Assembly (NCBI GenBank): GCA_900321425.1 | Contig: ONWA01000015.1 | Location: 1-64,000 of the forward strand | DNA: 64,000 nt | Reading direction: 5' to 3' | DNA from: an uncultured Prevotellaceae bacterium | Lineage (GTDB): Bacteria; Bacteroidota; Bacteroidia; Bacteroidales; Bacteroidaceae | Part shown: in pieces, positions 7,534 through 16,401 of the stretch | Position numbering within the stretch: position 1 is the stretch's first letter | Layout of the letters: every line of letters begins with the position of its first letter | Translations under genes and position numbers: made by a program | The notes under the pieces: generated by a model | Database searches by the model: none | The model's input: only the letters and a program-made list of their open reading frames with translations | Told to the model about the DNA's origin: nothing

Positions 7534-7565
7534 CAAAGATAATAACTTACTTTGAAATAAGCAAA
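7534..7565 (-). promoter_or_regulatory. Promoter for the AAA ATPase
   Basis: Minus-strand TTTG (CAAA 7562-7565), 20 nt, TATCTTTG (CAAAGATA 7534-7541); start expected near 7527, 35 nt before the ATG. Confidence 0.8.
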
Positions 7566-7573
7566 TGTTTAAA

Positions 7574-7607
7574 AAGAAAAAAGGGCGGAGGGCTGTTGTT
7601 CAGCCCC
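7574..7607 (-). terminator. Possible terminator of the acyltransferase gene
   Basis: GGGCTG 7590-7595 and CAGCCC 7601-7606 form a hairpin just after the acyltransferase stop. On the minus strand a T-rich run (TTTTTTCTTTTT) follows but is separated by seven bases, so this is only moderately convincing. Confidence 0.45.
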
Positions 7608-7609
7608 CA

Positions 7610-8692
7610 TTACGACCGTCCGAAAAGGTACTTCTTAAAGAAAGGACTGATACGCAGGATGTTCGACGTCACACAACTGAAGCCGATCACCAACAGCGCG
7701 ATGAGCACAGCCAGCGTCAGGTCGATGGCGAAGTTGTGCTGGTTGAACTTGAAGAACGTACCGACGCCGGGCAGGTTGGGCAGGAACAGATAGTGGATGA
7801 GATAGATGTCCAACGTGCGACGACCGATATACTGCAGGCTGCGCCCTATGACCGTCAGCTTCGTGAAATACTGATGGTAATAGCGGAAATACATGAACAC
7901 GATGGTGAGCAGCGAGAACTTCGCCAGCGTCAGGGGCACTACCGCCCACTGCATACGCAGCTGGTGCCATTTCAACGAGTCCATCGTACAGAGAATCACC
8001 ATGATGACCAGCAGAGGGAAGAACCAACGGGAGTCCATCACACGCTGCCACTTGTCCCAATAGCGATGCACGATATTGCCATAGAGGAAGAAAGGCATAT
8101 AGAGCATCACCTGGATGAGACAGGAGTCGTCGAGGAACGTAGAGGGTTTCACGCCCCTGCGACCAAACGCCCACCAGAACTCGTGAGGCAGGTAGCACGT
8201 CTCGTAGACACCCAGCGACACGAGGAACAGCAGGGTGATGGGTATCCACGACTTCCACTTCAGCTTGCTCTCCAAGTAGGAGAACAGGTAGTAGATAATG
8301 AACATATAGAGCAGGGCGATGGTGAACCAGTAGCCACCCTTCAGCGGAGAGTGGAACTTCAGGATGACGGCTTCGACGAAATCATCGAAGAGCACAGCCA
8401 TACCGAAGAAGAAGAACACCACCGTAGGAATGATCTGTATGCGAAGCTTCTTGCCCACCAGGCGACAGAGGTTGGGAAGGTCCCATACCTGCGAGGCCTT
8501 ATACGCCAAGAATCCGCTGATAAAGAAGAACAGCGGCATACGGAAAAGAATCAGAAACGACAGGGAAGAGGAGAATTTCACCGCCTGCATGAATCCCGTC
8601 TGACTCACATGGTTGGCAACCACGAGGATCATCGTGAATCCTCGCATGGCATCGAGCCATTCTAACCTTGGTTTCTTAGCAATTGTTTCCAT
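7610..8692 (-). CDS. Acyltransferase family 3 membrane protein
   Basis: A 360-residue integral membrane O-acyltransferase with about ten hydrophobic helices. The first helix contains RLEWLDAMRGFTMILVVANH, where R/D and the ANH histidine are the family's conserved features (usually RGxxxxxVxxxH). Members transfer acetyl or similar groups to surface polysaccharides or other small acceptors. A frame extends upstream to 8713, but a minus-strand -7 element TATCTTTG lies at 8711-8718, so that start would lie inside the promoter; the ATG at 8692 (METIAKK) fits. It is divergent from the glycosyltransferase at 8776, and a glycan decoration role is plausible. Confidence 0.8.
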   Translation of the reverse strand: METIAKKPRLEWLDAMRGFTMILVVANHVSQTGFMQAVKFSSSLSFLILFRMPLFFFISGFLAYKASQVWDLPNLCRLVGKKLRIQIIPTVVFFFFGMAVLFDDFVEAVILKFHSPLKGGYWFTIALLYMFIIYYLFSYLESKLKWKSWIPITLLFLVSLGVYETCYLPHEFWWAFGRRGVKPSTFLDDSCLIQVMLYMPFFLYGNIVHRYWDKWQRVMDSRWFFPLLVIMVILCTMDSLKWHQLRMQWAVVPLTLAKFSLLTIVFMYFRYYHQYFTKLTVIGRSLQYIGRRTLDIYLIHYLFLPNLPGVGTFFKFNQHNFAIDLTLAVLIALLVIGFSCVTSNILRISPFFKKYLFGRS

Positions 8693-8727
8693 TCTATATG
8701 CATTTTGGTGCAAAGATAAGTATTTTT

Positions 8728-8758
8728 TTTGATTTGTAACCGATTATTCGTATCTTTG
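8728..8758 (+). promoter_or_regulatory. Promoter for the GT2-flippase-metH-metF group
   Basis: TTTG at 8728-8731, 19 nt, TATCTTTG at 8751-8758, start expected near 8765 and ATG at 8776. The divergent acyltransferase -7 element (8711-8718) is close by, so the two transcription starts are about 60 bp apart. Confidence 0.75.
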
Positions 8759-8775
8759 CATCAAAAATTTGTCGC

Positions 8776-9624
8776 ATGAGACTACTGTTTGAGAAAATTA
8801 AACTGGCCATCCAGAAGAGAACGAAGATTGCCACACCCCAGAAATCCTATGCCGCATGGGCAGCCAAAGGGTATCTGGACCAACCGTTGGTGAGCATCGT
8901 CATCCAGTCGCACAACAAGAGTCTGGAGGTGTGCCACCTGTTGCCTAAGCTACGGCAGTTCAAGGATATCGAGATCATCGTCATCGACGACGGGTCGAGC
9001 GAGGAGCATACCCGTCGACTGGCTCGTGCGCTGACAGGAGCCAACGAGTTTCTCGTGAGGGCCAACGACCTGTATGAGAACCGCACCTACGACAAGGCCA
9101 TCCGTTTCTCGAACGGACAGTTTATCGCCCTGTTGCAGGATGACGACGACTTCGACAGTCATCTGGCGTGGATACATCGTGCCCTCGCCCTCTTCGAGCA
9201 ACATCCGAAGATGGTGGTGCTGGGCGGCAACTGGGGCCTCCGTCTGGAGTTCGACGACGAGAAACAGTGGGGTCACGGTATGCGCGACGACACGCTGAAG
9301 GACGGTTTCCGCTTTGTACCCTCCGTGAACAGGGCGCCAATGTGGATCCGTCGCAGTCTGTTTATGGAACACCTGCACCATATCGATGCCAACTTCGCCC
9401 CGTTCCAGTATGACGACGACGAGCTGTGTCTGAGAGCGTGGCTCAAAGGACTGCAGGTAGGCTGGTACGACGCCGGTTTCAAGTCGCTCACCGCTGGCGG
9501 TATGCGACTGTGGAACCAGGGGTTCACAGGCGAACAGAGTCAGCGTAACGGCAAACGCCTCTATCAGATGTATGCCCACAGGATGAAGGAAATCCTCAGC
9601 AAGGTAGACGAAAGCAACCGCTAA
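8776..9624 (+). CDS. Glycosyltransferase family 2
   Basis: A 282-residue GT-A enzyme. The nucleotide-binding start is SIVIQSHNKSLEV near residue 41, the strand IEIIVIDDGSSEEHTRRL follows, and the metal-binding run QDDDDFD near 125-130 corresponds to the DXD motif. The acceptor side has PFQYDDDELCLRAWLKG. There is no membrane segment. The gene starts a row with a flippase (two bases after its stop) and so probably helps build a surface polysaccharide; the sugar cannot be told. Confidence 0.85.
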   Translation: MRLLFEKIKLAIQKRTKIATPQKSYAAWAAKGYLDQPLVSIVIQSHNKSLEVCHLLPKLRQFKDIEIIVIDDGSSEEHTRRLARALTGANEFLVRANDLYENRTYDKAIRFSNGQFIALLQDDDDFDSHLAWIHRALALFEQHPKMVVLGGNWGLRLEFDDEKQWGHGMRDDTLKDGFRFVPSVNRAPMWIRRSLFMEHLHHIDANFAPFQYDDDELCLRAWLKGLQVGWYDAGFKSLTAGGMRLWNQGFTGEQSQRNGKRLYQMYAHRMKEILSKVDESNR

Positions 9625-9626
9625 CG

Positions 9627-11081
9627 ATGGCAGAGAAGACACTGAAGGAGAAAACGGCACAAGGACTGTTGTGGGGAGCTGTGAACAACGGACTCACCCA
9701 ACTGTTGAATATCCTGTTCGGCATCTGGCTGGGACGACTGCTCTCACCAGGCGAATACGGTATGGTGGGCATGATCGCGATCTTCTCCGCTATCGCCAGT
9801 GTGCTGCAGGAGAGCGGGTTTACCTCGGCGCTGACCAATATGAAGGCGCCCACCCACAAGGACTATAACGCCGTGTTCTGGTTTAGTGCGCTGATGGGTG
9901 CCACCCTTTATGTCATCCTCTTCTGTTGTGCACCCCTCATCGCCGCATTCCTCCGTCAGCCGGCACTCGTGGACCTCTCGCGCGTGGTGTTCCTCGGCTT
10001 CTTCATCGCCAGCTTAGGTACCGTTCACGCTGCCCATATGTTCCGAAAGATGATGAACCGCGAGAAGACCATCATGGGCACCTCTGCCCTCCTCCTCTCA
10101 GGAAGCGTGGGCGTGGTGATGGCCTGCAACGGATTCTCCTACTGGAGTCTCGCCGCACAACAGCTGGTCTATATCACGGTGGTGAACCTCTTCAGGTACT
10201 ATTATGTGCGCTGGAGACCCGCATTCTACTGGGACTTCGCTCCCATCCGCGAGATGTTCGTCTTCAGTAGTAAGATTCTGGTGACGAATATCATCAACTG
10301 CTTCAGCGCGAATATCTTCACCCTCATCTTCGGACGACTGTTCACGGAACGCGTGGTGGGTAACTATACACAGGCCAACAAATGGAACACGATGGCCTAT
10401 TCGTTCGTATCGGGAACACTCCAGCAGATCGCCCAACCCGTGCTCGCCTCCGTCAGCGACGAACAAGACCGACAGTTGCGCATCTTCCGTAAGATCCTGC
10501 GCTTCACCGCCTTCCTCGCCTTCCCTGCGATGCTGGGCCTGGCAGCCGTCTCCAAGGAGTTTATCGCCATCACCTTAGGCGCAAAATGGGCCGACAGCGC
10601 CATCCTCCTACAGATCCTGTGTATCAGCGGCGCGTTTATGCCGCTCCATACCGTCTACCAGAACCTCGCCATCTCGAAGAAACGCTCCGATATCTATATG
10701 TGGTGTAATATCACCCTGATGGTGCTGCAGGTCGTCCTGATATTAGCCTGCCGGCAACAGGGTATCATAGCGATGGTGACGGTCTACAGCGTGCTGTATG
10801 TCGCCTGGCTGCTCGTATGGCAGCTCATCGCCCAACGGCTCATCGGTATCCGATTCCTGGAGTTCACCAAGGACATCCTGCCGTTTCTGTTGGCTGCAGC
10901 AGGCAACATCGGATTGGTCTACTGGCTCACCAACGGCATCCCCTCGCCCATCCTGCAACTACTCTGTAGGATAGCCGCTTGTGGCGCCTTGTATTTCCTA
11001 ACGCTAAAGATGGCGCACGCCAAGATACTGGAGGAGTGTATGGACTACCTGCTCCGCAAACACAAAAAAGAAGCAAGATGA
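9627..11081 (+). CDS. Oligosaccharide flippase (Wzx/WzxC type)
   Basis: A 484-residue polytopic membrane protein with about 12-14 helices of the MOP superfamily. The start MAEKTLKEKTAQGLLWGAVN with GMVGMIAIFSAIASVLQESG is typical of WzxC-like lipopolysaccharide/capsule exporters. It flips lipid-linked sugar units across the inner membrane. It begins 2 bp after the glycosyltransferase and its TGA overlaps the ATG of metH (ATGA at 11078-11081), so this cell-surface pair and the methionine genes share a message. Confidence 0.85.
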   Translation: MAEKTLKEKTAQGLLWGAVNNGLTQLLNILFGIWLGRLLSPGEYGMVGMIAIFSAIASVLQESGFTSALTNMKAPTHKDYNAVFWFSALMGATLYVILFCCAPLIAAFLRQPALVDLSRVVFLGFFIASLGTVHAAHMFRKMMNREKTIMGTSALLLSGSVGVVMACNGFSYWSLAAQQLVYITVVNLFRYYYVRWRPAFYWDFAPIREMFVFSSKILVTNIINCFSANIFTLIFGRLFTERVVGNYTQANKWNTMAYSFVSGTLQQIAQPVLASVSDEQDRQLRIFRKILRFTAFLAFPAMLGLAAVSKEFIAITLGAKWADSAILLQILCISGAFMPLHTVYQNLAISKKRSDIYMWCNITLMVLQVVLILACRQQGIIAMVTVYSVLYVAWLLVWQLIAQRLIGIRFLEFTKDILPFLLAAAGNIGLVYWLTNGIPSPILQLLCRIAACGALYFLTLKMAHAKILEECMDYLLRKHKKEAR

Positions 11082-14000
11082 TGATTGACGACGAACTGAG
11101 ACAACGAATCCTCATACTGGATGGTGCGATGGGCACCAAGATACAGTCGCTGGGACTAACGGCAGAGCACTACCATCAAGGACGCTTTGCCCAGTGGTCC
11201 GTAGCGCTGACAGGCAATAATGATGTGCTCTGTCTGACGGCGCCTGGGATCATCCAAGAGATCCATCGGCAGTATATCGAGGCAGGAGCCGATATCATCG
11301 CCACCAATACGTTCTCATCCAACCGTATCAGTCAGCATGAGTACGGCTGTGAGGAGACGGCCCGACTGATGGCAAAGGAAGGAGCGAGGATAGCCAGAGA
11401 GACAGCCGACGCCTTCCGTCCGCAACCATCAGACCGCAGACAGAAGATCTACGTGGCAGGATCGATGGGACCCACGTCCAGGTCGCTGTCGCTGGCCTCG
11501 GACATGAGTGAGCCAGCGTATCGGCAGACCACCTTCGACGAGATGGCCGACGCCTATTACGAACAGGCACAGGCACTCATGGAAGGAGGAGCCGACCTGT
11601 TGCTGGTGGAGACCTGTTTCGACGCGCTGAACACCAAAGCGGCACTCTATGCCATCCAACGCCTCAACGACGAGACCAACCGACAGATACCGGTAATGGT
11701 ATCGGCGACCATCAACGACCGTAGCGGAAGGACGCTGACAGGACAGACCCTCGAGGCATTCTATATCAGTATCAGTCACTACCCACACCTGCTGAGCTTC
11801 GGACTGAACTGCTCGTTTGGGGTGACAGACCTCAGACCGTTTGTCGAACAGCTGTCGCATCGCATCCCTGTGTTCCTGTCGCTCTATCCCAACGCCGGAC
11901 TACCCAACGAGATGGGTGAGTACGACGAGCTGCCCAGCTATACGGCCAGTCATCTGCGTCAGATGGCGGAGGCCGGACTCCTCAATATCGCAGGCGGCTG
12001 CTGCGGTACCAACGAAGCACATATCCGTGCCATCAGTGAGGCACTCCATGATATCAAGCCCAGAGAGATAAGCCCTCTCACATCGCAACTCTCCCTCTCC
12101 GGCTTGGAGGCACTGGCTGTTGATTCTAGAGATTCTAGAAATTCTAGAAATTCTAGAGAATCTAGAGATTCTAGGCCTTCTAGCCATTCCGGCGAGCGCT
12201 TCATTCCTGTCGGCGAGCGCACGAACGTGGCCGGCTCCAGGAAGTTTGCCCGTCTGATTGCCGAGAAGAAATACGAAGAGGCGATGAGTGTGGCACGACA
12301 ACAGATAGAAGGCGGTGCCTCCATCATCGATATCAACATGGACGATGCGATGCTCGACAGCAGAGAGGAGATGCAGACCTTCTGCCGCTATATCGCCAAC
12401 GACCCTGCCGTGGGACGGGCCGTACTGATGATCGACTCATCGGACTGGGACACCATCCTCGCAGGACTGAAGAACGTGCAGGGCAAATGTATCGTCAACT
12501 CCATCAGTCTGAAGAACGGTGAGGAACGCTTCCTCCAACAGGCACAAGAGCTGCGACGACTGGGAGCCGCCGTGGTGGTGATGGCCTTCGACGAGGAGGG
12601 ACAGGCAACGACTTACGAACGGAAAATCGCTATCGCGGAACGGGCCTACCGACTGCTGACAGGCATCGGATTCCCGCCACAGGATATCATCATCGACGTG
12701 AACATCCTGTCGGTGGGCACAGGACTGAAGGAGCACCAGACCTATGGTGTGGACTTCATCAAGGCGGTAGCATGGATCAAAGAACACCTGCCTGAGGCAA
12801 AGACCAGCGGCGGCGTGAGCAACCTCTCCTTCAGTTTCCGAGGGAATAACAAGGTGCGCGAGGCAATGCACTCCGTATTCCTCTATCACGCCATCCACGC
12901 AGGACTGGATATGGCTATCGTCAACCCTGGTATGCTACAGGTTTACGACGACATCGAACCCACCCTGCTCAAGGCAGTGGAGGATGTCATCCTGAACAAA
13001 GACGACGGAGCCACCGAACGACTGATAGAACTGGCGGCACAGCTGAATCAGGAAAAGGAGGCAACCGACGCCAGACAGGGGAACGCTGTCGCCGTGACGA
13101 AAGACGCCTGGAGGGAGAAAACCATCGAGGAACGACTGGCCTATGCGCTGAGCAAGGGCGTGAGCGAGCACCTGAAAGAGGATATCCCTGAGGCCCTCCA
13201 GCAATACGGACGACCCATCGACGTGATCGAACAACCGCTGATGCAGGCGATGGAACATATCGGTCGACTGTTTGGTGAAGGGAAGATGTTCCTGCCCCAG
13301 GTGGTGAAATCGGCTAAGGTGATGAAGGATGCTGTGGCCCTGTTGCAACCCTATATCGACGAGGAAGGAGAAAACCGGAAAGAAGAACGGCCCTGTGTCG
13401 TGCTGGCCACAGCCAACGGCGACGTACACGACATCGGTAAGAATATCGTGGGCATCGTCCTGAGCTGTAACGGTTTCGAGGTCGTCGACCTGGGTGTGAT
13501 GGTGTCCAACGAGACCATCCTCGAAGAGACCTTGAAACGTCAACCGTGTATGGTGGGTATCAGCGGACTGATCACTCCCTCGTTGAAGGAGATGGAACAG
13601 CTCTGTCTACTCTTCCAACGCGAAGGACTGCGCGTGCCTATCGTGGTGGGAGGTGCCACCACATCGGCAGTACATACCGCCATCAAACTGGCACCGCTCT
13701 ACGAGGGATGCGTCATCTACGGCGGCGATGCCTCGCTGACAGCACTCACAGCCAAACACCTACAGATGGATGCCGCTGCCACCATCGCACAGGTCAAGGC
13801 GGAGCAGCAGACACTGAGAAATGCCTACGAGGAGCACCATACTCCCCTCGTTCCCTATGCAGAGGCTAACAGCAGAGCACCTCGTTTCGTCCATCCTCAA
13901 GACATCAGGACACTCGTCATACCAGGAACCACAACACGATACTCGACAGTTGAGCACTCGCAAGGTGAAGGTCCACAACTCGCAGACCTCGTCGCACACA

Positions 14001-14731
14001 TCGACTGGCGGATGTTCCTGCTCTTCTGGGGATTCAAGGGGGAAACCCTCCAACAGCAACTGGTGAACCCAGAGGCCGAACGTACCTTGAAGGAAGGACA
14101 AGCCTATCTGACACGAGCCATCGAGCACGACACCATCCAGCTGGAGATACTGCTGAGGATGGAGTCGGCTACCCGTAAAGGCAACGATATCATCCTCGCT
14201 GACGGTACGGTTTTACCGATGCTACGCAGTCAGAGTGCAGCAGGACATTTCCTCTGTCTGGCCGACTTCTACGACGAGGAGGAAGACAGTCCCATCGGAC
14301 TCTTCACCATCGTCTGCCAACCCAAGGAGCAACCAAAGGAAGAAGGGGAACGACTGATGAGTCATGCCCTCTGTGCCCGACTGACGGAAGCCTGTGCAGA
14401 ATGGCTACAACAAACACACCTCTCACCTCTCACCTCTTACCTCTCACCTCTAAGAGTCGCCTTCGGCTATGCCACCTGTCCTGACCACTCACTGAAACGC
14501 AGCGTCTTCGACCTGTTGGATGCTGAGCAGCAGATGAATGTCACCCTCAACGACCACTACTCCATCCAACCCTCGACAGCCATCTGCGGACTCTTCATTA
14601 TCCATCCGGAAGCCCGCTATTTCCCCGTGGGACGTATCGACGAGGACCAGTTGGCCGACTACTGCCGGCGACGGGGCATCAGTATCGAGGAGGGCGAGCA
14701 ACTGCTCTCGAAGTATATCATCACGAAATAA
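11078..14731 (+). CDS. metH: B12-dependent methionine synthase
   Basis: A 1217-residue cobalamin-dependent methionine synthase, close to the usual 1227. It transfers the methyl group of methyl-tetrahydrofolate to homocysteine. Modules in order: homocysteine-binding (about 1-325, GAMGTKIQ start and zinc Cys in GLNCSFG and GGCCG), pterin-binding (about 375-640, FIPVGERTNVAGS start), cobalamin cap and B12 domain (DVHDIG at 782-787; His 784 is the lower axial ligand), and AdoMet-dependent reactivation domain (from about 920). The ATG at 11078 overlaps the flippase stop; the frame is open further upstream but the family alignment starts here. Two short-period repeats lie in linkers: 9-nt units at 12122-12184 and 7-nt units at 14417-14451. 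metF follows after 12 bp. Confidence 0.95.
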   Translation: MMIDDELRQRILILDGAMGTKIQSLGLTAEHYHQGRFAQWSVALTGNNDVLCLTAPGIIQEIHRQYIEAGADIIATNTFSSNRISQHEYGCEETARLMAKEGARIARETADAFRPQPSDRRQKIYVAGSMGPTSRSLSLASDMSEPAYRQTTFDEMADAYYEQAQALMEGGADLLLVETCFDALNTKAALYAIQRLNDETNRQIPVMVSATINDRSGRTLTGQTLEAFYISISHYPHLLSFGLNCSFGVTDLRPFVEQLSHRIPVFLSLYPNAGLPNEMGEYDELPSYTASHLRQMAEAGLLNIAGGCCGTNEAHIRAISEALHDIKPREISPLTSQLSLSGLEALAVDSRDSRNSRNSRESRDSRPSSHSGERFIPVGERTNVAGSRKFARLIAEKKYEEAMSVARQQIEGGASIIDINMDDAMLDSREEMQTFCRYIANDPAVGRAVLMIDSSDWDTILAGLKNVQGKCIVNSISLKNGEERFLQQAQELRRLGAAVVVMAFDEEGQATTYERKIAIAERAYRLLTGIGFPPQDIIIDVNILSVGTGLKEHQTYGVDFIKAVAWIKEHLPEAKTSGGVSNLSFSFRGNNKVREAMHSVFLYHAIHAGLDMAIVNPGMLQVYDDIEPTLLKAVEDVILNKDDGATERLIELAAQLNQEKEATDARQGNAVAVTKDAWREKTIEERLAYALSKGVSEHLKEDIPEALQQYGRPIDVIEQPLMQAMEHIGRLFGEGKMFLPQVVKSAKVMKDAVALLQPYIDEEGENRKEERPCVVLATANGDVHDIGKNIVGIVLSCNGFEVVDLGVMVSNETILEETLKRQPCMVGISGLITPSLKEMEQLCLLFQREGLRVPIVVGGATTSAVHTAIKLAPLYEGCVIYGGDASLTALTAKHLQMDAAATIAQVKAEQQTLRNAYEEHHTPLVPYAEANSRAPRFVHPQDIRTLVIPGTTTRYSTVEHSQGEGPQLADLVAHIDWRMFLLFWGFKGETLQQQLVNPEAERTLKEGQAYLTRAIEHDTIQLEILLRMESATRKGNDIILADGTVLPMLRSQSAAGHFLCLADFYDEEEDSPIGLFTIVCQPKEQPKEEGERLMSHALCARLTEACAEWLQQTHLSPLTSYLSPLRVAFGYATCPDHSLKRSVFDLLDAEQQMNVTLNDHYSIQPSTAICGLFIIHPEARYFPVGRIDEDQLADYCRRRGISIEEGEQLLSKYIITK
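12122..12184 (+). repeat. Seven 9-nt units inside metH linker
   Basis: Units are variants of gattctaga (12122-12130 and six more). They encode the Asp/Asn-Ser-Arg run at residues about 349-369, in the linker between the homocysteine and pterin modules. Unit length is a multiple of three, so copy changes keep the frame. Confidence 0.85.
14417..14451 (+). repeat. Five 7-nt units inside the metH reactivation domain
   Basis: Units of cacctct (fourth unit tacctct) lie at residues about 1113-1125 of MetH, encoding HLSPLTSYLSPL. Seven is not a multiple of three, so gain or loss of one unit would change the frame. Confidence 0.85.
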
Positions 14732-14743
14732 CGACCCAGCATC

Positions 14744-15700
14744 ATGAAAGTAATCGACATTCTCCATAGCAGTCAACGACCGTTCGCCAGTTTCGAACTG
14801 GTACCACCCCTGAAGGGCAGCGACGCTACCCGACTCTACAACAGTATCGACCCGCTGATGGCGTTTGAGCCCCCGTTCATCAACGTCACCTGTCATCGCG
14901 ACGAGGTGGAATATGTGCCCAACAGCAATGGCACCTATACGAAGATGACACTGGCCAAACGACCAGGTACGGTAGCTATCGTGGCAGCCATCATGCGACG
15001 CTATCCCCAACTGGAGATTGTGCCCCACGTTATCTGCGGCGGAGCCTCACAGTCGCGTGTAGAAAGTGAACTGCTCGACCTCCATTTCCTGGGTATCCAG
15101 AATGTGGTGGCGCTGCGTGGTGACGCTATCCCAGGACAACGGTTCTTCATCCCTGAGCCCGACGGTTTCAGTCATAGCGCCGAACTGGTAGGGATGATTC
15201 GTCACCTGAACCATGGACAATATCTCGACCCGACGGTCAAGAACGGTCTGTCTACCGATTTCTGTGTCGGTGTGGCTGCCTATCCTGAGAAACATTTCGA
15301 GGCTGCCAACATGGAGGTGGACATCCAGCACCTGAAAGAAAAGGTGGAGGCTGGTGCCGATTATATCGTCACGCAGATGTTCTTCGACAACCAACAATAC
15401 TTCCAGTTTGTGGAGCGCCTGCGACAGGCTGGTATCACCGTTCCCGTCATCCCAGGACTGAAGCCGATCTCCAGTCAACGACAAATCGACCTGCTACCCC
15501 GTTCGTTCCATATCGACATCCCCCAAGAACTGGTGAGTGAGCTCAGCAAGGCTAAAACAGCAGATGCCGCCTATCAGATTGGTATCGAGTGGGCCATCCA
15601 ACAGAGTCGTGAACTGTTGGCGCACGGGGCCCCTGCCATCCATTATTACACGATGGCGAAGACGGATAATGTCTGTCGGATTGTCAAGGAAGTGTTCTGA
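14744..15700 (+). CDS. metF: Methylenetetrahydrofolate reductase
   Basis: A 318-residue flavoenzyme that makes 5-methyl-tetrahydrofolate, the methyl donor for MetH. Recognisable features are SFELVPPLKG at the start, the conserved VPHVICGG segment, VALRGD near residue 123 and the QMFFDN loop near residue 208. It begins 12 bp after metH and certainly functions with it. Length fits the family. Confidence 0.95.
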   Translation: MKVIDILHSSQRPFASFELVPPLKGSDATRLYNSIDPLMAFEPPFINVTCHRDEVEYVPNSNGTYTKMTLAKRPGTVAIVAAIMRRYPQLEIVPHVICGGASQSRVESELLDLHFLGIQNVVALRGDAIPGQRFFIPEPDGFSHSAELVGMIRHLNHGQYLDPTVKNGLSTDFCVGVAAYPEKHFEAANMEVDIQHLKEKVEAGADYIVTQMFFDNQQYFQFVERLRQAGITVPVIPGLKPISSQRQIDLLPRSFHIDIPQELVSELSKAKTADAAYQIGIEWAIQQSRELLAHGAPAIHYYTMAKTDNVCRIVKEVF

Positions 15701-15724
15701 GAAGCAGACAGGGCGAGCTACTGG

Positions 15725-16189
15725 TCAGAGGTTGATACCGTAGCTATGCTTCTCCTCACTCATCACAAACGTACTCTCGATGGAGCCGACGGTATCAATA
15801 TCACCGAGTTTGTTGATGACAAACTCCTGATATTGTCGCATATCGCGCACGCGGACCTTTAATAAATAATCGTAGGCACCGCTGATATTATAGCACTCCG
15901 TCACCTCAGGGACCCGTTGGATGCGTCGCACGAAGGAGTCGGCCAACTCATGGTTGATCTGTTTCAGTTTGACCTTGCAGAACACCAATAGTCCCAGACC
16001 TAATCTTTCTGGATCGAGAACCGCCACATACTTCTTGATATAGCCTTTTTTCTCCAATCGTTTCTGACGCTCAAAGACAGGCGTGGGGGTCAGATGAACG
16101 GCATCCGCCAACTCTTTCGTGGTTAATTTCGCATTTTTCTGCAGCGTTTTCAGAATCTGCAGGTCGGTTTCATCAAGTAGTTCTGCCAT
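15725..16189 (-). CDS. Lrp/AsnC family transcription regulator
   Basis: A 154-residue protein with an N-terminal helix-turn-helix (LTTKELADAVHLTPTPVFER) and a RAM ligand-binding domain from about residue 65 (CYNISGAYDYLLKVRVRDM). Lrp-type regulators sense amino acids and often control neighbouring amino acid genes. It is convergent with metF (24 bp between) and divergent from the O-acetylhomoserine sulfhydrylase gene, so methionine or cysteine synthesis is the likely target. The bases just before ATG are a run of GTAAAAA repeats (16190-16232) that also contain the ribosome site. Confidence 0.85.
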   Translation of the reverse strand: MAELLDETDLQILKTLQKNAKLTTKELADAVHLTPTPVFERQKRLEKKGYIKKYVAVLDPERLGLGLLVFCKVKLKQINHELADSFVRRIQRVPEVTECYNISGAYDYLLKVRVRDMRQYQEFVINKLGDIDTVGSIESTFVMSEEKHSYGINL

Positions 16190-16290
16190 ATTTTTACCTT
16201 TTTACTCTTTTACTTTTTTACCTTTTAGTGTTTTATTCTGCAAAAGGCCTCTTTGAAGGCTTCGTTTGGAATGATATTCTTTTCAAAATG

Positions 16291-16321
16291 CAAATTTAGG
16301 TGTTTTTTCTGGATTTCGCAA
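16291..16321 (-). promoter_or_regulatory. Promoter for the Lrp-type regulator
   Basis: Minus-strand TTG (CAA 16319-16321), 20 nt, TAAATTTG (CAAATTTA 16291-16298). Its -33 element is only four bases from the -33 element of the divergent promoter at 16326. Confidence 0.65.
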
Positions 16322-16325
16322 GAAA

Positions 16326-16357
16326 TTTGGTGGATATTTCCAAACATCGTACCTTTG
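16326..16357 (+). promoter_or_regulatory. Promoter for the O-acetylhomoserine sulfhydrylase gene
   Basis: TTTG at 16326-16329, 20 nt, TACCTTTG at 16350-16357. This supports the ATG at 16402 and rules out an upstream in-frame start at 16300. Confidence 0.8.
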
Positions 16358-16401
16358 CAACATCAAAAATCATCAAATTAAATAAAAGAAAGGATCAGAT
16401 T

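Noticed and set aside
7565..8665. 366-codon plus-strand frame
   Set aside because: It is opposite the acyltransferase gene; composition (Glu/His/Gln/Arg-rich, no fold) is typical of an antisense shadow.
10979..11077. Upstream extension of metH
   Set aside because: These codons lie inside the flippase gene in another frame and do not match the MetH N-terminus; the ATGA overlap at 11078 fits.
12122..12184. CRISPR-like array in metH
   Set aside because: Units are 9 nt and directly adjacent, with no spacers; it is a coding minisatellite.
16190..16401. SAM riboswitch before metY
   Set aside because: Only about 45 nt lie between the predicted transcription start and the ATG, and no SAM aptamer core is visible.
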